Part shown: piece by piece, positions 21,651-33,019 of the stretch
How the letters are laid out: every line of letters starts with the position of its first letter
How positions within the stretch are numbered: position 1 is the first letter of the stretch
Origin: Acheta domesticus
Lineage: Eukaryota > Arthropoda > Insecta > Orthoptera > Gryllidae
Direction of reading: 5' to 3'
Length of the DNA stretch: 64,000 nt
NCBI GenBank assembly: GCA_031308135.1
Contig: JAHLJT010009419.1
Span: 36,015,221 to 36,079,220, forward strand
Program-made: the position numbers and the translations under genes
Notes under the pieces: generated by a model
The model's database searches: none
Told to the model about the DNA's origin: nothing
The model's input: the letters and a program-made list of their open reading frames with translations, nothing else

Positions 21651-21827
21651 TGGTGGCGGCGGCGCTGCTGGCGGTGGCGGTGGTCGCCGTCGTGGCCCAA
21701 CGCGCGCTTCGCAGCACCACGCACGGGCGCGCGCTCGCCTGCCACGCCGCCTGCCTCATGGCCGCCAACGCACTGCAGGCCGCCTGGTTCTTCACGCATG
21801 AGGTGGACAAGAACTGCGACGTCTATG
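21635..21827 (+). CDS. Methuselah-like GPCR exon: TM1-TM2
   Basis: The exon codes for a hydrophobic TM1 (LHVVAAALLAVAVVAVVA), the conserved intracellular loop and TM2 start (LRSTTHGRALACHAACLMAA), and the first extracellular Cys (NCDVY). Methuselah-family receptors have the same pattern 'LR..HG..L.CH.A.L..A' after TM1. The frame ends in GTCTAT-G followed by GTGAGT, a strong donor giving phase 1. The most likely acceptor is GTGCGCAG at 21627-21634 (phase 0 start), but its upstream pyrimidine tract is poor and an alternative is GTACAG at 21616. GC content is far above the surroundings. The first 16 bases belong to the tandem repeat unit. These are the first visible exon residues; the ectodomain must lie upstream of the window or in exons I could not see. 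Confidence 0.8.
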
Positions 21828-21959
21828 GTGAGTTTCGCATTTGCCCTCCGTGGCAGAAATAGTGGATTAGTATTTAAGTTTATTCCAAACTAATTTTCTC
21901 ATTATTATGCTGATTTTGACTTCATATTATAAATTTTAACTCGCAGAGCCCCGCAGACG

Positions 21960-22560
21960 TTTTGCTCTTTATCTCTCTTTCTCCTTCCCTCTCCCATTAG
22001 GTCTGCGTCTCTCCCACCGTCTCTCTCTCTCTCACTCTCCGTGTCTCGCTCTTCGTCTCCATCTTCCTTTCTCTCCGAACTTCTCTGTGCCTGTCACGGT
22101 CTCTGTGTGTATATCTATCTGTCCCTGTCTCTACCTCCCTCTGTCACTCTCATCCACATTTAGATACAGATTCTGCATGTCTTTGAGCAGGTGGGGTAAT
22201 ATTGACAAGCCACAATTGATCCGGTAGATAATGGTGTGAGAAACGTTTCTTTGAGGCCTTCGGCCTGCTCCGGCCATCAAACTTTTAGTTTCTAATGTCC
22301 TAGAACATGTCGTTTACGAGTTATTTAACGATATGGATTCAAAAATCCTAGCGAGTGTAGCAGGTTGCATTTGGCATGAATATTTATTTTTTTATTCTAT
22401 AGCGCCATCTATCACCACCTTTCGATATTTTAATAGTTATTCTGCTATTCTGGACGGTGGTGAATGAAAAATCAACAACAGATAATTAAAATTGATCCAG
22501 CCGTTCTTGAGTTCCGACTTTGTTATATATACACACTATATGTCCAGGAAATCCCGTTAG
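21960..22560 (-). repeat. GA-tailed interspersed repeat C, copy 1
   Basis: Reversed relative to 24885-25378. Shared words include AGAATCTG(T/C), AAATGTG(G/A)ATGAGAG and TTTCTCACACC. The tail is the CT-rich run at 21965-22150 (GA-rich on -). No coding capacity is seen. Confidence 0.7.
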
Positions 22561-22604
22561 AAAAAAAGTACTCCAAATTCTGTGTTGCACGTCACAAACA
22601 ATGG

Positions 22605-24210
22605 CAGGTCCAGTTTTAACTTTACCGTATACGTACGTATACACGAAGTGATATACCTAGTATCGGGAAAGTTATGCAATGCTGCGCGAAAAAATTACCA
22701 ATTTTCGGCGGAAAAAATTCATTGTCGGGCCGTGATAACGAAAAAGTGGATAAAACCAGTTGCTAAATTAAGAAAGAAAATCCCCTAACACGTGGTGTAG
22801 CGAGAAACCCTCTTTTGTGGGTCCTTGATATCGAAAAATAAATTGAAAGGAAAATGTCCGTCTGTTTGCCCATCAGTCTGTCCGTCTGTGAACACTGTTA
22901 GCGCCTAAACCATACATACGATTTCTTCCAAAATGGATATTTCCCGGTCCTGATTCTAGTCAAAGCTTTGAGATTTTGAAAAACATTCTTCAAAATTTGG
23001 GGGTACTTTACATGAAACCCCCAGATTTTTCAAAATTTTCTCAGAAACGGCTCCAAATTTTTTATTTAAATTTCTTGTAAGAATAGAGTAAAATACACTT
23101 ATTTACATGGCATAGGTCTGATATTTACGGATAACTCTGAATTTTCGAAAATTGTGAAAGTTTGAATTTTTTTTCGGCGTCTTTTTCCAACTACAAAATT
23201 GAAGATAAAGATTTTTGCTTCAAATAAAATGTACTCTTCAAAGTGAGTTCTTTGTTTATGGTCATGTACATTGTTCTGAAATTTTATTATTTTTTGCGCA
23301 ATATTGCGTGCAATATGTGCAATTTTAAAAAAATACAAAAATCAGATTTTCTCATAAACGGCTGCAAATTTTTTCTTTAAACTTTTGCTAGGGATAGCGC
23401 TAAATGTACCCTATGAGATGACATAAATGCCATACTGCTGTATTCTTTTGTTTTTTCAAATATTGCATAAATGTAAATTGACTTGTCTTTCACGTCATTA
23501 ATATTTACAAGAGCTCCGAATTGTTCACATTATTATATTTATGAGTACATGTGCTTTAAATAATGTCAAGTAAAGTTTATCGAAAACACAACCGTTTTCT
23601 GTGAAACTAGCTCAAATTTCCGCATTTTCAGAAACGCTCAAACGCCATTTTCTCATAAATAGCTAAAAATCTCTTCAAACATTTCGATCGGATAGTGCTA
23701 ATGGCACTCTTTAATATAACGTAAAGTTTATTTTGAGTTTTTTTGTTTTTTGCAAAATTACATAATTGTAATTTTTTGAAAGATCTCTCACATTTTTAAT
23801 ATTCACATTACCAGCAATTTGTAAACATCATTATATTTGTGAGTGTAAGTGCTTCAAGTAACTTTAAATTAAGTATTTTGAAAACTGAAAACATTTCTGT
23901 GAAAATGAGCTTCAAATTTCGTATTTTTAGCAGTAGTAAAACGCAATTTTCTTTAAAACGGCACATTTTTTTTTTTTAAAAATTGCCATTCAAGGCTAGA
24001 TTTTAGTGTTCTTTAATATTCTAAAATTAATTTTTTCGTTCTACCGATAGGAAACCAAAAAAATTAAGAAAATGACAAAAAAAGTACTTTTGGCAGTGAT
24101 AGATGGTAGCTGGCAAGAAAGAGTATGTCGCAATTCGGAATAGCAAGCGAAGACCCAAGTAAATAGAAAACTAATAGGGGAAAGTCTGTGCCATTCTGTA
24201 GCACCAATAG
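22605..24210 (+). repeat. AT-rich 1.6-kb repeat family, most complete copy
   Basis: Noncoding. It begins TTTAACTTTACCG followed by the palindrome GTATACGTACGTATAC (22627-22642). It contains many short stretches reading TTTTGAAAA or AATTTTCTCA and ends GGGGAAAGTCTGTGCCATTC, TGTAGCACC, AATAG. The same ends recur in the copies at 4383, 19972, 44990, 46630, 48145, 50100/56316, 57057 and 63705. No open frame of size or motif is present. Confidence 0.8.
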
Positions 24211-24399
24211 TTCCGAAAAAATATTTGTCTTTGAGAAAATTGAGTTTAAAAATCACTTCCGGGCGTGAAATTCAAACCTGCCGTTACGACACTGCAGACG
24301 CAACGTCTCCTCCTGCGCAGAGCATTTCCTCGTTTCTCCGCGTAAACGGTGAAAGACGTGTAAAATATATATATATATATATATATCCGCCGCCGCCCC

Positions 24400-24873
24400 C
24401 AAACGAGACGATTCCAGGGTATTCATGGGTCGCCAAGAAGTGTGACGCTAGTTCCCGAAGGGTTCAGGCGGGCGCCGGCCAGGTATAAATGCGCCGCCGT
24501 CGACGGTCGCTAGTCAGTCTTGTCTGAAGTGGAAACCGAGCTGTGAAAAGTGTGTGCGTCGCGGTGAACAGCGGTGCATTCGGTGATCAGCAGTGCAGTA
24601 GATTGTGGCCAGCGCCGTGGACTGTGATCCTGGGATTGTGCATGGGACGGCGGTGAGTGCATCAGACTGTGCGACAGTGCAAGAGAAGTAAACAGTGAAA
24701 ATAAATAATCAAGAGAACTGTGTCGTGTAGAAAACAATAACTAAGCGAAGAACACGAGGACTGTGAAGCCAATCTGTAAATAAATCAAGTATTTTTAGTG
24801 TAATATTTAGAAACATAAATAAACATCTGTGTTAAAATAAATTGTGTTTTAATTCACCACCACAAACGTTACA
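24400..24873 (+). promoter_or_regulatory. LTR-like block with TATA box and polyadenylation signals
   Basis: A GC-rich segment with TATAAATGCGCC at 24484, an initiator-like TCAGTCTTGTCTGA about 30 bases on, an untranslated GTG-rich stretch, several AATAAA words (24798-24840) and the end ACCACCACAAACGTTACA at 24873. This order (promoter, start site, poly(A) signal, end in TTACA) is typical of Gypsy-type LTRs in insects. I did not find the matching TGTAAC start or a target duplication, and no gag/pol follows. A solo or truncated LTR is the best guess; a host promoter is the alternative. Confidence 0.45.
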
Positions 24874-24884
24874 ATATATATAAA

Positions 24885-25378
24885 AACAGGATGTTGGTAT
24901 GTATATAAGAGCTAAACGCTAACACCTCTGGACCGATCTCTATGAGAGTTGGCACTTTTACGTGTTTTTTTTACGGATTTATGTATTGTTAATTCTGTTG
25001 TAACTCCACTACATGGCGCTACATATTTACTACATATCCACTACATATTCACGTCAAATGCTATCTGTAACACACTCGGCAGCATTTTGAATCTATATCT
25101 TTAAATAATTCCCAAACGAACGTTCTAGGGCCTTAAAAACGAAAAGTTTGAAACTTTTCTCACACCGTAATCTACGGAATCAATATTCTATTACATTTTT
25201 GCTGGTACGGCGCTTCCTGATATTACCTCATCTCAGAGACTTTCAGAATCTGCAAGTAAATGTGAATGAGAGGGAAAGAGAACGACAGAGACAGACACGC
25301 AGAGACAGACAGGGACAGGGTGAGGGAGGGGGGAGTGATAGTGAGAAACGGAGATAGAGGGAGATAAAGGGCAGAACA
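24885..25378 (+). repeat. GA-tailed interspersed repeat C, copy 2
   Basis: Runs from the TATATAAAAACAGG area, through GAGAGTTGGCACTTTTACG and TTTTCTCACACCGTAATCTA, to CAGAATCTGCAAGTAAATGTG. It ends in a GA-rich tail (25268-25375). It is inverted relative to 21960-22560. Confidence 0.7.
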
Positions 25379-25380
25379 AC

Positions 25381-25768
25381 GTCCGCGTAAACGGTGAAAC
25401 AGTCGAGTAATATTCTCTAAGAAAAGAATCGCGTGGCTTACACTAGAATATGTTAATAGTATCAAATTTATATAGGTTTTGTTCAATAAATATTTTAAAT
25501 GTACTTATTGAAAATCCAGTTTTGTTCAAAATAATAGCCATGGTACACGGCGACATAAACATAAATAATGAACACATCCAACATTATGACAAATATTGAA
25601 TCTTCTGGAATGCTCGAATTGTTATTTTTAGCATATATTCGTATGAACTAGAGCCTTCGGCTTAAGATTGCCACATTCGTGAAGATTACTCTAAACGTCG
25701 TGATAAACTAAAAAGCGTTTTGGAAATGAAATATTCATGAAAATACCAAGTTATTGTTTATCTCCGGG
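25381..25768 (+). repeat. Left arm of about 390-bp inverted repeat pair
   Basis: Starts GTCCGCGTAAACGGTGAAAC and matches, in reverse complement, the sequence ending at 28573. Matching words continue inward through TAATATTCT, TATTTTAAATGTAC, TCTTCTGGAATGCT, GGCTTAAGATTG and GGAAATGAAATAT to about 25768. No target duplication is recognised. Confidence 0.85.
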
Positions 25769-28184
25769 CGCGGCATTTGAATTGATGCTTCTTGCAGTTA
25801 TTTTGTGGAGATTCAGGCATTGTGAGGCACGTGTGCAATTAGCCAATCACACAGGTCAATATTAACAGAGATAAAATGTCGTTGCCTTATGTGCCATGCG
25901 CCAATAAATAAAAAATAGAAAACAAGTATATTACTGGCGTGAAAATGTAAAAAACTGAGAAAGACTGTGATGTTGCATTTCGTGGTGTATAAATATTTCA
26001 AAAGAACTGATTCTCGCACGTTAAGTTCGACCGAGGTTCTCTGGGGATACCGGGCCGGTGCCATTCAGTCTGTATTATGTTCGGTGTCCTTGCATTTGTC
26101 AGTTGCTAGATCACGGAATTATCGTATGGCAAACAAGCACGCGAACCTGCCACCGCACCAAGTGATTCGCCCATCAGCCCTGTGTCAGTTTCGGCTCAAA
26201 CCAATAGAGTGATGACTTAATAAGTACCTGCATGGAGTCATCTTTGGGATTAAAAATGTATTCTCTTGCATAAAAAAGTTTTTTTTCCTGTGTGCCTACT
26301 TTCGTTTTACATTATGGAAATATCAAAGAAAAATATGGAAAGTTACTACAGTGAAGAAAACTGTTTCTACTCCCTTATATTCTGTACAATGTAGTAGCTT
26401 TGAGAACTCGTCTTTCCTATAAATTACTAGAAAATGTTAAGAAAGTAAATAATTCAGTAGTGCAGTCAATCATTCGCTTGCAAAGAGAACTAAATTACAT
26501 CATTCTACTGAATAGGTATTAGAGGAAATTCGGCATAGGCATCGATACACTATGAAATCGAACTTACTCATTACTTTACTCATTTACTCATATGCCGTTA
26601 CTCATTTATGTACGTATGTGCTAACTACATAGCAAACGAAACCCAAAGAACCAAAACGTTTCCCATGTAGCCGTCAACTGCGTCATGAAGTGATTTCACG
26701 TAGAAACTCCAAGACGGGACAGGGACATGATCTCATCTTTCATATGGAAAAGGAAAACTATGGGTAGAATATTCATTCAGCATAGAGAAATGGGTAGTTG
26801 GGGTCGTTTGTCGCAACTTCGATGTTCCTCATAGAACAGTGTATAATATTTTGGAATGACAGTTATTTCGGAATGCATTCCTCGCGGCAGCAGACAGTGC
26901 ATCTTTCTGTAACACATACAGAGTCTTTAGTGTACCTCGCAACCCATGACTGGTAGCGCCTGTTCTTGTTTTGGCAATTTGGCAACCGCGTGTCTGCTTC
27001 CTTTCAATACTGCCGTGGCTGGCACGTCGAGACAGCAGAGGAAGTGAGCTGCGCGTCATAATCTGCAACTTTCCTCTTTCTGTGTTTTCCCATTCAAGGT
27101 TCTTCGGCGGGCAGGTACCCGGCTCACACACCAGAATCTTTTCGCGCAGGGTGGGTAGGGTGGGGTGGGCTGAGGCATGAGCCAGCAAACAAAACATCTC
27201 TTCAGGCGATTCTGTCCAGTAGGCTTAAGAATCAGAGCAGTAACACTGAAGATGTGGAGGGAAGTTATGACTGATTTATCGATTTATTAACAGCAACGTA
27301 ACAATAATTATTATTTAATGAACGCCGGCTCACAGAGAAATCACAAAGATATCTCGTGAAACATCACCGCCAAGCTGTTCATTATTTATAACAATAATTA
27401 TTTATTATTGAACCTGGAAATTATTTACTTTTATTTTTATTTATTTTATTTTATGTCGCATCAACTACAAAGGTTATTAGCAAGCTGGAAATTAAATAAA
27501 TAGGGAAATCTGAATAAAATTCATAAATATTATTAAAATAAACCTCCTGAATTTCTAGATATCTAATAATTTCTCCTCCTTACTTTTCTCCTTTTGTTGG
27601 GAACTGGCATTTCCGGAAATTTTTATTGAAATATTTCTTGACTGAGGACGATTTAGTAAACTTCCACCAAAAATACACGTTGATCCTTTGTCGACATTTT
27701 CGAAGCGATTCCTCTTTCCTAAATGTGAGCTCCTACGATTATCAATGAAACGTGAATGAATGTCTGCCCAAGGACAGAATAAGTACTTGCTCTTTCTTTC
27801 AACTAAAATAGCCCCGTTCTCCTACCCCGAAATCTGCGACGGGGAGTGGGTCGTGAAAAGTGAAAGGGAAGCCAAAGGTATTTCACGCGTTGCCAAATTG
27901 CCAAAACAAGAGGTTGTGCTCTCAGATAGGGTTGCGAGTTAGACTAAAGACCCGGTATTTCTTAAGAGAGATTAATTTGACGGGTAGTATTAAGGAAGTT
28001 CATGGATATTTTACTGTACTGATAGATAGTTTATTTACGAAAGATACAATATTTTTGAGGGGGGAAATATTGATTTCTATCAATTGTATCTGAGACAAAT
28101 CGTGCAGTCGTTTAACGAGAAGTCCAAATCTGACTATTGTTAATCTGAATGGATTCTCCCGGCTGCCATTTTGTGAATTCTCAA
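25769..28184. other. 2.4-kb interior of the inverted-repeat pair
   Basis: No transposase or other recognised protein. The open frames at 25967-26212 (+) and 26829-27197 (-) have no motif I know. There is a GC-richer block at 26940-27180 and a short AT-rich region rich in TTATT near 27400-27460. It could be the decayed core of a transposon whose ends are the 390-bp arms. Confidence 0.4.
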
Positions 28185-28573
28185 ATTCCAGGGATAATAA
28201 ATAACTTAGTATTTTCATGAACAAATATTTCATTTCCGAAACGCATTTTAGTTAATCACGGTATTCAGAATAATTTTCACATATGTGCCAATCTTAAGCC
28301 AAAAGGCACTAATTCATATGGATATGTGCTAAAAATAACAATTCAAGCATTCCAGAAGATTCAATATTTTTCATAAATATTGGAAGTAAGTGTTCATCAT
28401 TTACGTTTACGCCGCCGCATATCATTTGAACAAAACTGGAATTTCAATATGTACATTTAAAATATTTATTGAACCAAATCTACGGATATTTGATACTATT
28501 AACATATTGTAGTGTAAGGCACGCGATGCTCTCCTTAAAGAATATTACTTGACTGTTTCACCGTTTATGCGGA
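28185..28573 (-). repeat. Right arm of about 390-bp inverted repeat pair
   Basis: Reverse complement of 25381-25768 with moderate divergence and small indels. The outer end is CCGTTTATGCGGA at 28561-28573. The jockey-like 5' region begins directly outside it. Confidence 0.85.
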
Positions 28574-28589
28574 GAAACGCAGCTCAGCA

Positions 28590-29480
28590 GCGGTGGTGTG
28601 CGGAAGTGACCAGCTCCGCTGCTCATTCCTTGCTAGTGCTCAGTAGCGCTTGGTTGGTCTACCAGTGAACTTAGTGCCTAGTGTTTGTGTTCCTGCAGTG
28701 CGAAGTAACAGACTGGTGCTCGCAGTGAACGTTTCAAGCAAACGAGTAACCGGTCTATGTCATGTGGCACTGACCCATCAACAGGGAATGCTATTAGTCA
28801 AGCCCTGAAACGCTTCACAACAGTGACATCAACAATTTAATCAACGGCGACGAAAAGTCTGCGCCGCAAATTTTATCATCAGAGGTCGCCATGGAAGTGG
28901 GATTCGGCATGGCCCCGTCCCAGAACAGCATTGAAGGTAGCATGGAGGTTACCCAGTCAACTGGAGCTTTACTCAACACGGACTAACATCTTCCACTGCC
29001 AGGTGCGGTGAACAGAAAGAGGTCTGTCGATGAACTTGATGACTTTCAGAATTAAAAAAGTGTGGAATCCAGCAATTTTAGTGATCATGATGGTGAACAT
29101 AATGGTGACGTACAATATAACGTGCCAGTTAAAAACAGCTTTGATCCGCTTGCTGAGAAAGATACCATGCCCGAGGACACAAGGTTCCAGTATCTAAAGA
29201 GTCATCAACAAGATCAAATAAGTGTGCCAAATAGAATCCCACAAATATTTCTTACCCACATCGTTCCAGTTAATAATTTCATCAACGAACTAAAATCAAA
29301 ATAACACCAAATTTCATAGCAGACATAAAAAATAACAAAGTTAAAATCCGTCCTAATACATCTACAGGCTTTCGTAGCACAATTACATATTTAATACAAA
29401 CACTGAGAAGTTTTCATTCGTTTAAAGATCCATCCAATAAAATTATTCAGTCGTTTTTAAAAATATTCATCAGACTATTT
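28590..29480 (+). pseudogene. 5' part of a jockey-like LINE (ORF1 N-terminus)
   Basis: GC-rich leader (28590-28890), then an ATG at 28891 and an interrupted frame. A later stretch reads KNSFDPLAEKDTMPEDTR, RIPQIFLTHIVPVNNFINEL, then in a shifted frame NNKVKIRPNTSTGFRSTITY and LIQTLRSFHSFKDPSNKIIQ. Jockey-clade ORF1 proteins have the pattern 'PPI...V.N...L', then VKI.P.T...YR.....L....F.T at the same spacing. In-frame stops occur early (28983, 29055) and at 29302. It breaks off about 60 codons before zinc knuckles would be expected; knuckles of this type appear at 33172. Confidence 0.55.
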
Positions 29481-31729
29481 CGTAACTAGAAATATTTTCA
29501 GATTTAAAACAGCGTCATCCATCTATTACACTCGTTTTCTTGCCAAACAATTTAAAGACTTTTAGGGTATGTTTAATTCACAAGATTCTAAATATGGCAT
29601 TGGTTTTGGTGTATTGGCTCTAGGTTTTGAGATAATGAAAATCGCATCGAAAAATATTATTTTATGTTATTGAGTACAGGCTATTCGTATATTGCATAAG
29701 ACTTTAACTAAATGTAACTAGATATGCCTATTTATACAAAATTATACTCTTGAAATATGTAATATTAATATAGTCAATATATTGTAATGATTTCATGTCT
29801 GGCACATTCCCCAAAAACAATTGTGAAAGAAAGATAAATATTTATTAACTGGAATTAATAAAACAACGTGTACGTGAATCGATAGCAACAAGATAGAAGA
29901 ACAGCGCGCCGCGGAAAGCCATATTTCGACGATTTTGGAAACACATTGGATTCAGTAATTTTGAAATGAAATCTGACCGTACAGTTAATTGGAAAGTAAA
30001 TAAATAAACATTGTAGTCTTTGTTTGAACACGATCGGACGACGGGTTCATTTAAATTTAGAATATGAAGATTGGAGAAAAGTCCCAGTGACGTGTCAGAT
30101 GCAATAACTTAAATATAAAAATTTTATGAAGAAACCTTAATTAGGCAACGAGAGGCGTTGTAAATCGTCGTTGTCTGAATTTAATAAAAATTATAGCAGA
30201 TCCAAAAGACTCATAACACGTTGAATTTCCAAGCTGAAGATATATTACAAATTAATAATATCAAAACAAGTAACGAATTGGTGTATAATTTCGACAGAGA
30301 AATTTAGCATTTTCGACGTATAAAATATCAAAAATGTATGTTTGGGCCAAAAAACTTTGACATTGAGCAAAAGCGTTAATAAATAGACGCATAGTCATGT
30401 CAGAATAACTTATATTGTGCATTTTAGAAAAAATTGGGAAAACAACAATGAAAATGCAAGAATGAAATTCGCCGGCATTTTTCTATTACGAGGTGACGTG
30501 GTGAATCGACATGCTTTTAAGAACACTTCTTTCGAGTCAGGGGCGACAGTAACGTCGAATCTGTGTTGGATGAATTCGAGATTTTGAGAAATTGGACTTA
30601 GACATTTTTTGTGATGAAGCGGTGCAGTGCAATGGACATCCGAACGAGTATTGTAAACAGCTATTGATGCAGTGAATGATCGAAGAGAGAAGAAGTTTTT
30701 TTCATTTTATTTTGACTCTGTGCTTCGAACTTGATCGAGCAATTTTGGACTTCGTGGAGAACATCTTATGAAGAAAGTCAGCAGACGCGGGATCCGTGCG
30801 TGCGAATACATCGGCGCGTGCAAGTGGGCTCGCAATTGACGACCGAGCTGGCAACGGCGCTGTCTCGGCGGAATTCAGCAAAAGGAAAGTGTCGCATTTG
30901 TGGCGTAATCATCAACTAGATATTTGTTTTTCGAGAATACTCAAGTAAATTAAAATAAACTTTGACAAGACCAGTGGAAAAATATTGAAATTTTAAAAGA
31001 ACAATGCATGCAATTGTTGCCGAACAAAGCGATGCAAAATGTTAGTCTCATTTTCTTATTGTTAAATTTATAATTACGTACGTACGAGGGAAAATTTTTT
31101 AATAACGTTATTTTTTGGGAAAAAAGAATACCTGAACGCATAAATAATTAGAAATCAGCTAATGATTATTAGTTTCATTTGAATGTGATGGTATTTAAGT
31201 GATAACGATGTTGCCAAGCATGAGTATATTTATGTCATTATACATTGTGGCATTGTTATTGAGGGAAGGCAGCTTTTGGTAGCGCTCCATGTTAAATGGG
31301 AAAATAAACGAAAGAGAGCGAGGTTTAAAGCTCTTTCTTTCTTTTATGACAAAAGGTGTTGTTATTTCAGTATTAGAAAAACCTGTGCATGCTGCAATAG
31401 CGAACGTTGTTTACAGGTATTTCCCGTACGGGGCCAGCCACGACCTACGACCTAAAAATTATTTATGCAACCTCGTAATATAATAACCGTAGAGATTGAT
31501 AGAAATAAAGAATTTGTGTGGCGGCAGCATCATAATTCGAGGCCACTCGATAGGAGAATCTGAGTAAATATTATTAGGAAAACGGTTACTGTGGCAATTA
31601 TAGTTGAGATCAGGATGAATAGATTAGGTGTCATAGTAATTGTCACGGTCTTACCGTGTGGTATCGCATAGCCGCCACATAACAATATTTATTAATATTG
31701 ATTAATTGAAGAAAGGGGGATAGTACGGT
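29481..31729. other. AT-rich stretch without a recognised gene
   Basis: No convincing gene. A GC-richer piece at 30760-30900 gives a 62-codon frame (30731-30919) without recognisable domain. Inverted short words GTGGCGGC at 31520 and GCCGCCAC at 31670 may bound a small MITE. It separates two parts of jockey-like sequence. Confidence 0.4.
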
Positions 31730-32720
31730 TGCAATATTTATATTTACAGCCTGCAAATAATCACAAAACATTGTATGACATCCTTTTATGCGGCAAATCA
31801 GGGCAATCACGTAGATGGCTCCAGTAGTAGTCTGCCATTGTGTCTATCCCATCTGCCCTGATATTTAACTTCCATTACCATTATTTCTTAATGGTTCCTC
31901 ACACATATTGCTAAGATTTTCTGGAAATTTATCTAGATGGTTAGTGTACCTTAATGTTCATACATAGTTGCACCGAAATTTTGAAAGTTTAGAAGCAAGT
32001 CTGGCGCCAGTTTTGGATACTTTTCTGCTTGATGATTACCCAAAAAGTTCTTGATAACTATGAAAAATCCTGTACCAATAACCAGTAAAGTGTTATTTTC
32101 GCTTCCAGTGTCAGACATTTCTTTTCTTTTAGTCAGGATACTAAAACTTCAGCTGATTTGTTTGGCAAACTGAGGTCACGTATTAAATAATTGAGCATAT
32201 CTTGGGAGAATGCTCTTTTGTAACAACACTTCCATCATATTCACTGCCACTGCTAATTCTTACATTACACCCCGGAATCTGTATATCCTCACAATAAGTC
32301 ACAAGACTTCCAGTGAGTGTGGTGAACATCAGGTCCATGTAGCACAGGTCGCTTTGCTGATTCCAAATCGGGGTACTCCCTGTTATTTTTTTGTAACGAT
32401 TGAAGGCTTTTAAGTTTACGAAACAAAAATAACAATCATCATGATTTTAGAGCTCTCGCCATGCCATCAGTACACCAAATTTTAAACTCTTCAGTTTTTC
32501 ACCGACGGAGACACTCCACACATGTTTTGCATACCTCATCAGGAGCCTTCGACTTATCTTGATCACCCAGTTTTATACCTAAATATGCTTCATATATTTT
32601 TCTACAAAGTTTTTAATATTTCTTTTCTGTTTTTGTAGCAAAAATTCCCCACAAATGTAGTCAAATACAATAAAGTCGTTCAAATAAGGTCTTCCTGAAT
32701 AACTCATTGTTTTGTAACAG
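31730..32720 (-). pseudogene. Decayed repeated arthropod ORF (zinc-binding, function unknown)
   Basis: Read on the - strand with frame changes. It begins VFDYICGEFLLQKQKRNIKN, then AYLGIKLGDQDKSKAPDEVC and KTCVECLRR, then DCYFCFVNLKAFNRYKK, and later FIVIKNFLGNHQAEKYPKL and VMEVKYQGRWD. From memory, the order ICGEF / GDQDK.APH..C..C...LR / CYFC / VKNFLGN / ME.RYQGRWD is a long uncharacterised protein found in many copies in arthropod genomes, probably carried by a transposon. The paired Cys residues suggest metal binding near the N-terminus. This copy has several stops and frame breaks. I do not know its biochemical role. Confidence 0.55.
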
Positions 32721-33019
32721 AAGAACATGTATTAATAAAACGAAGCTCAATTAAAGTATCCTGAAAATAATGCGATATTAAATGTTTAAAATGAAAAAAA
32801 AAGTGTTTGAATAAAGATTGATATTTGCATTAGATGCTGTGACTTTTGGGATAGTATTATTCATAATTATGTTCATAGCACAAAAACTAGAGCCAATTCA
32901 GCGAAACTAATGACATATCTGGATTCAGCGTACCCGATTTACTGTAAATTGGATGCAAAATCCTGGGCAAGTGAAATTTTTTTTTTGTTGAGCAGTGTTA
33001 TCAAAGTTACAAGACTATT
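32721..33019. other. AT-rich spacer without a recognised gene
   Basis: No supported feature. The + frame 32910-33125 enters the jockey-like ORF1 zinc-knuckle region downstream but is itself unremarkable at its start. Confidence 0.4.

Noticed and set aside
21551..21810. GC-rich open frames on the - strand over the TM1-TM2 exon
   Set aside because: They are shadows of the GPCR exon and the tandem array; the + frame has splice sites and family motifs.
24400..24873. Promoter and first exon of a nested host gene
   Set aside because: No downstream coding exon was recognised, and the run from TATA to poly(A) signals to CGTTACA fits an LTR better; left as LTR-like with low confidence.
26829..27197. 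122-codon - frame in the core of the inverted-repeat pair
   Set aside because: No motif of a transposase or other protein; composition is compatible with a chance frame in a GC-richer block.
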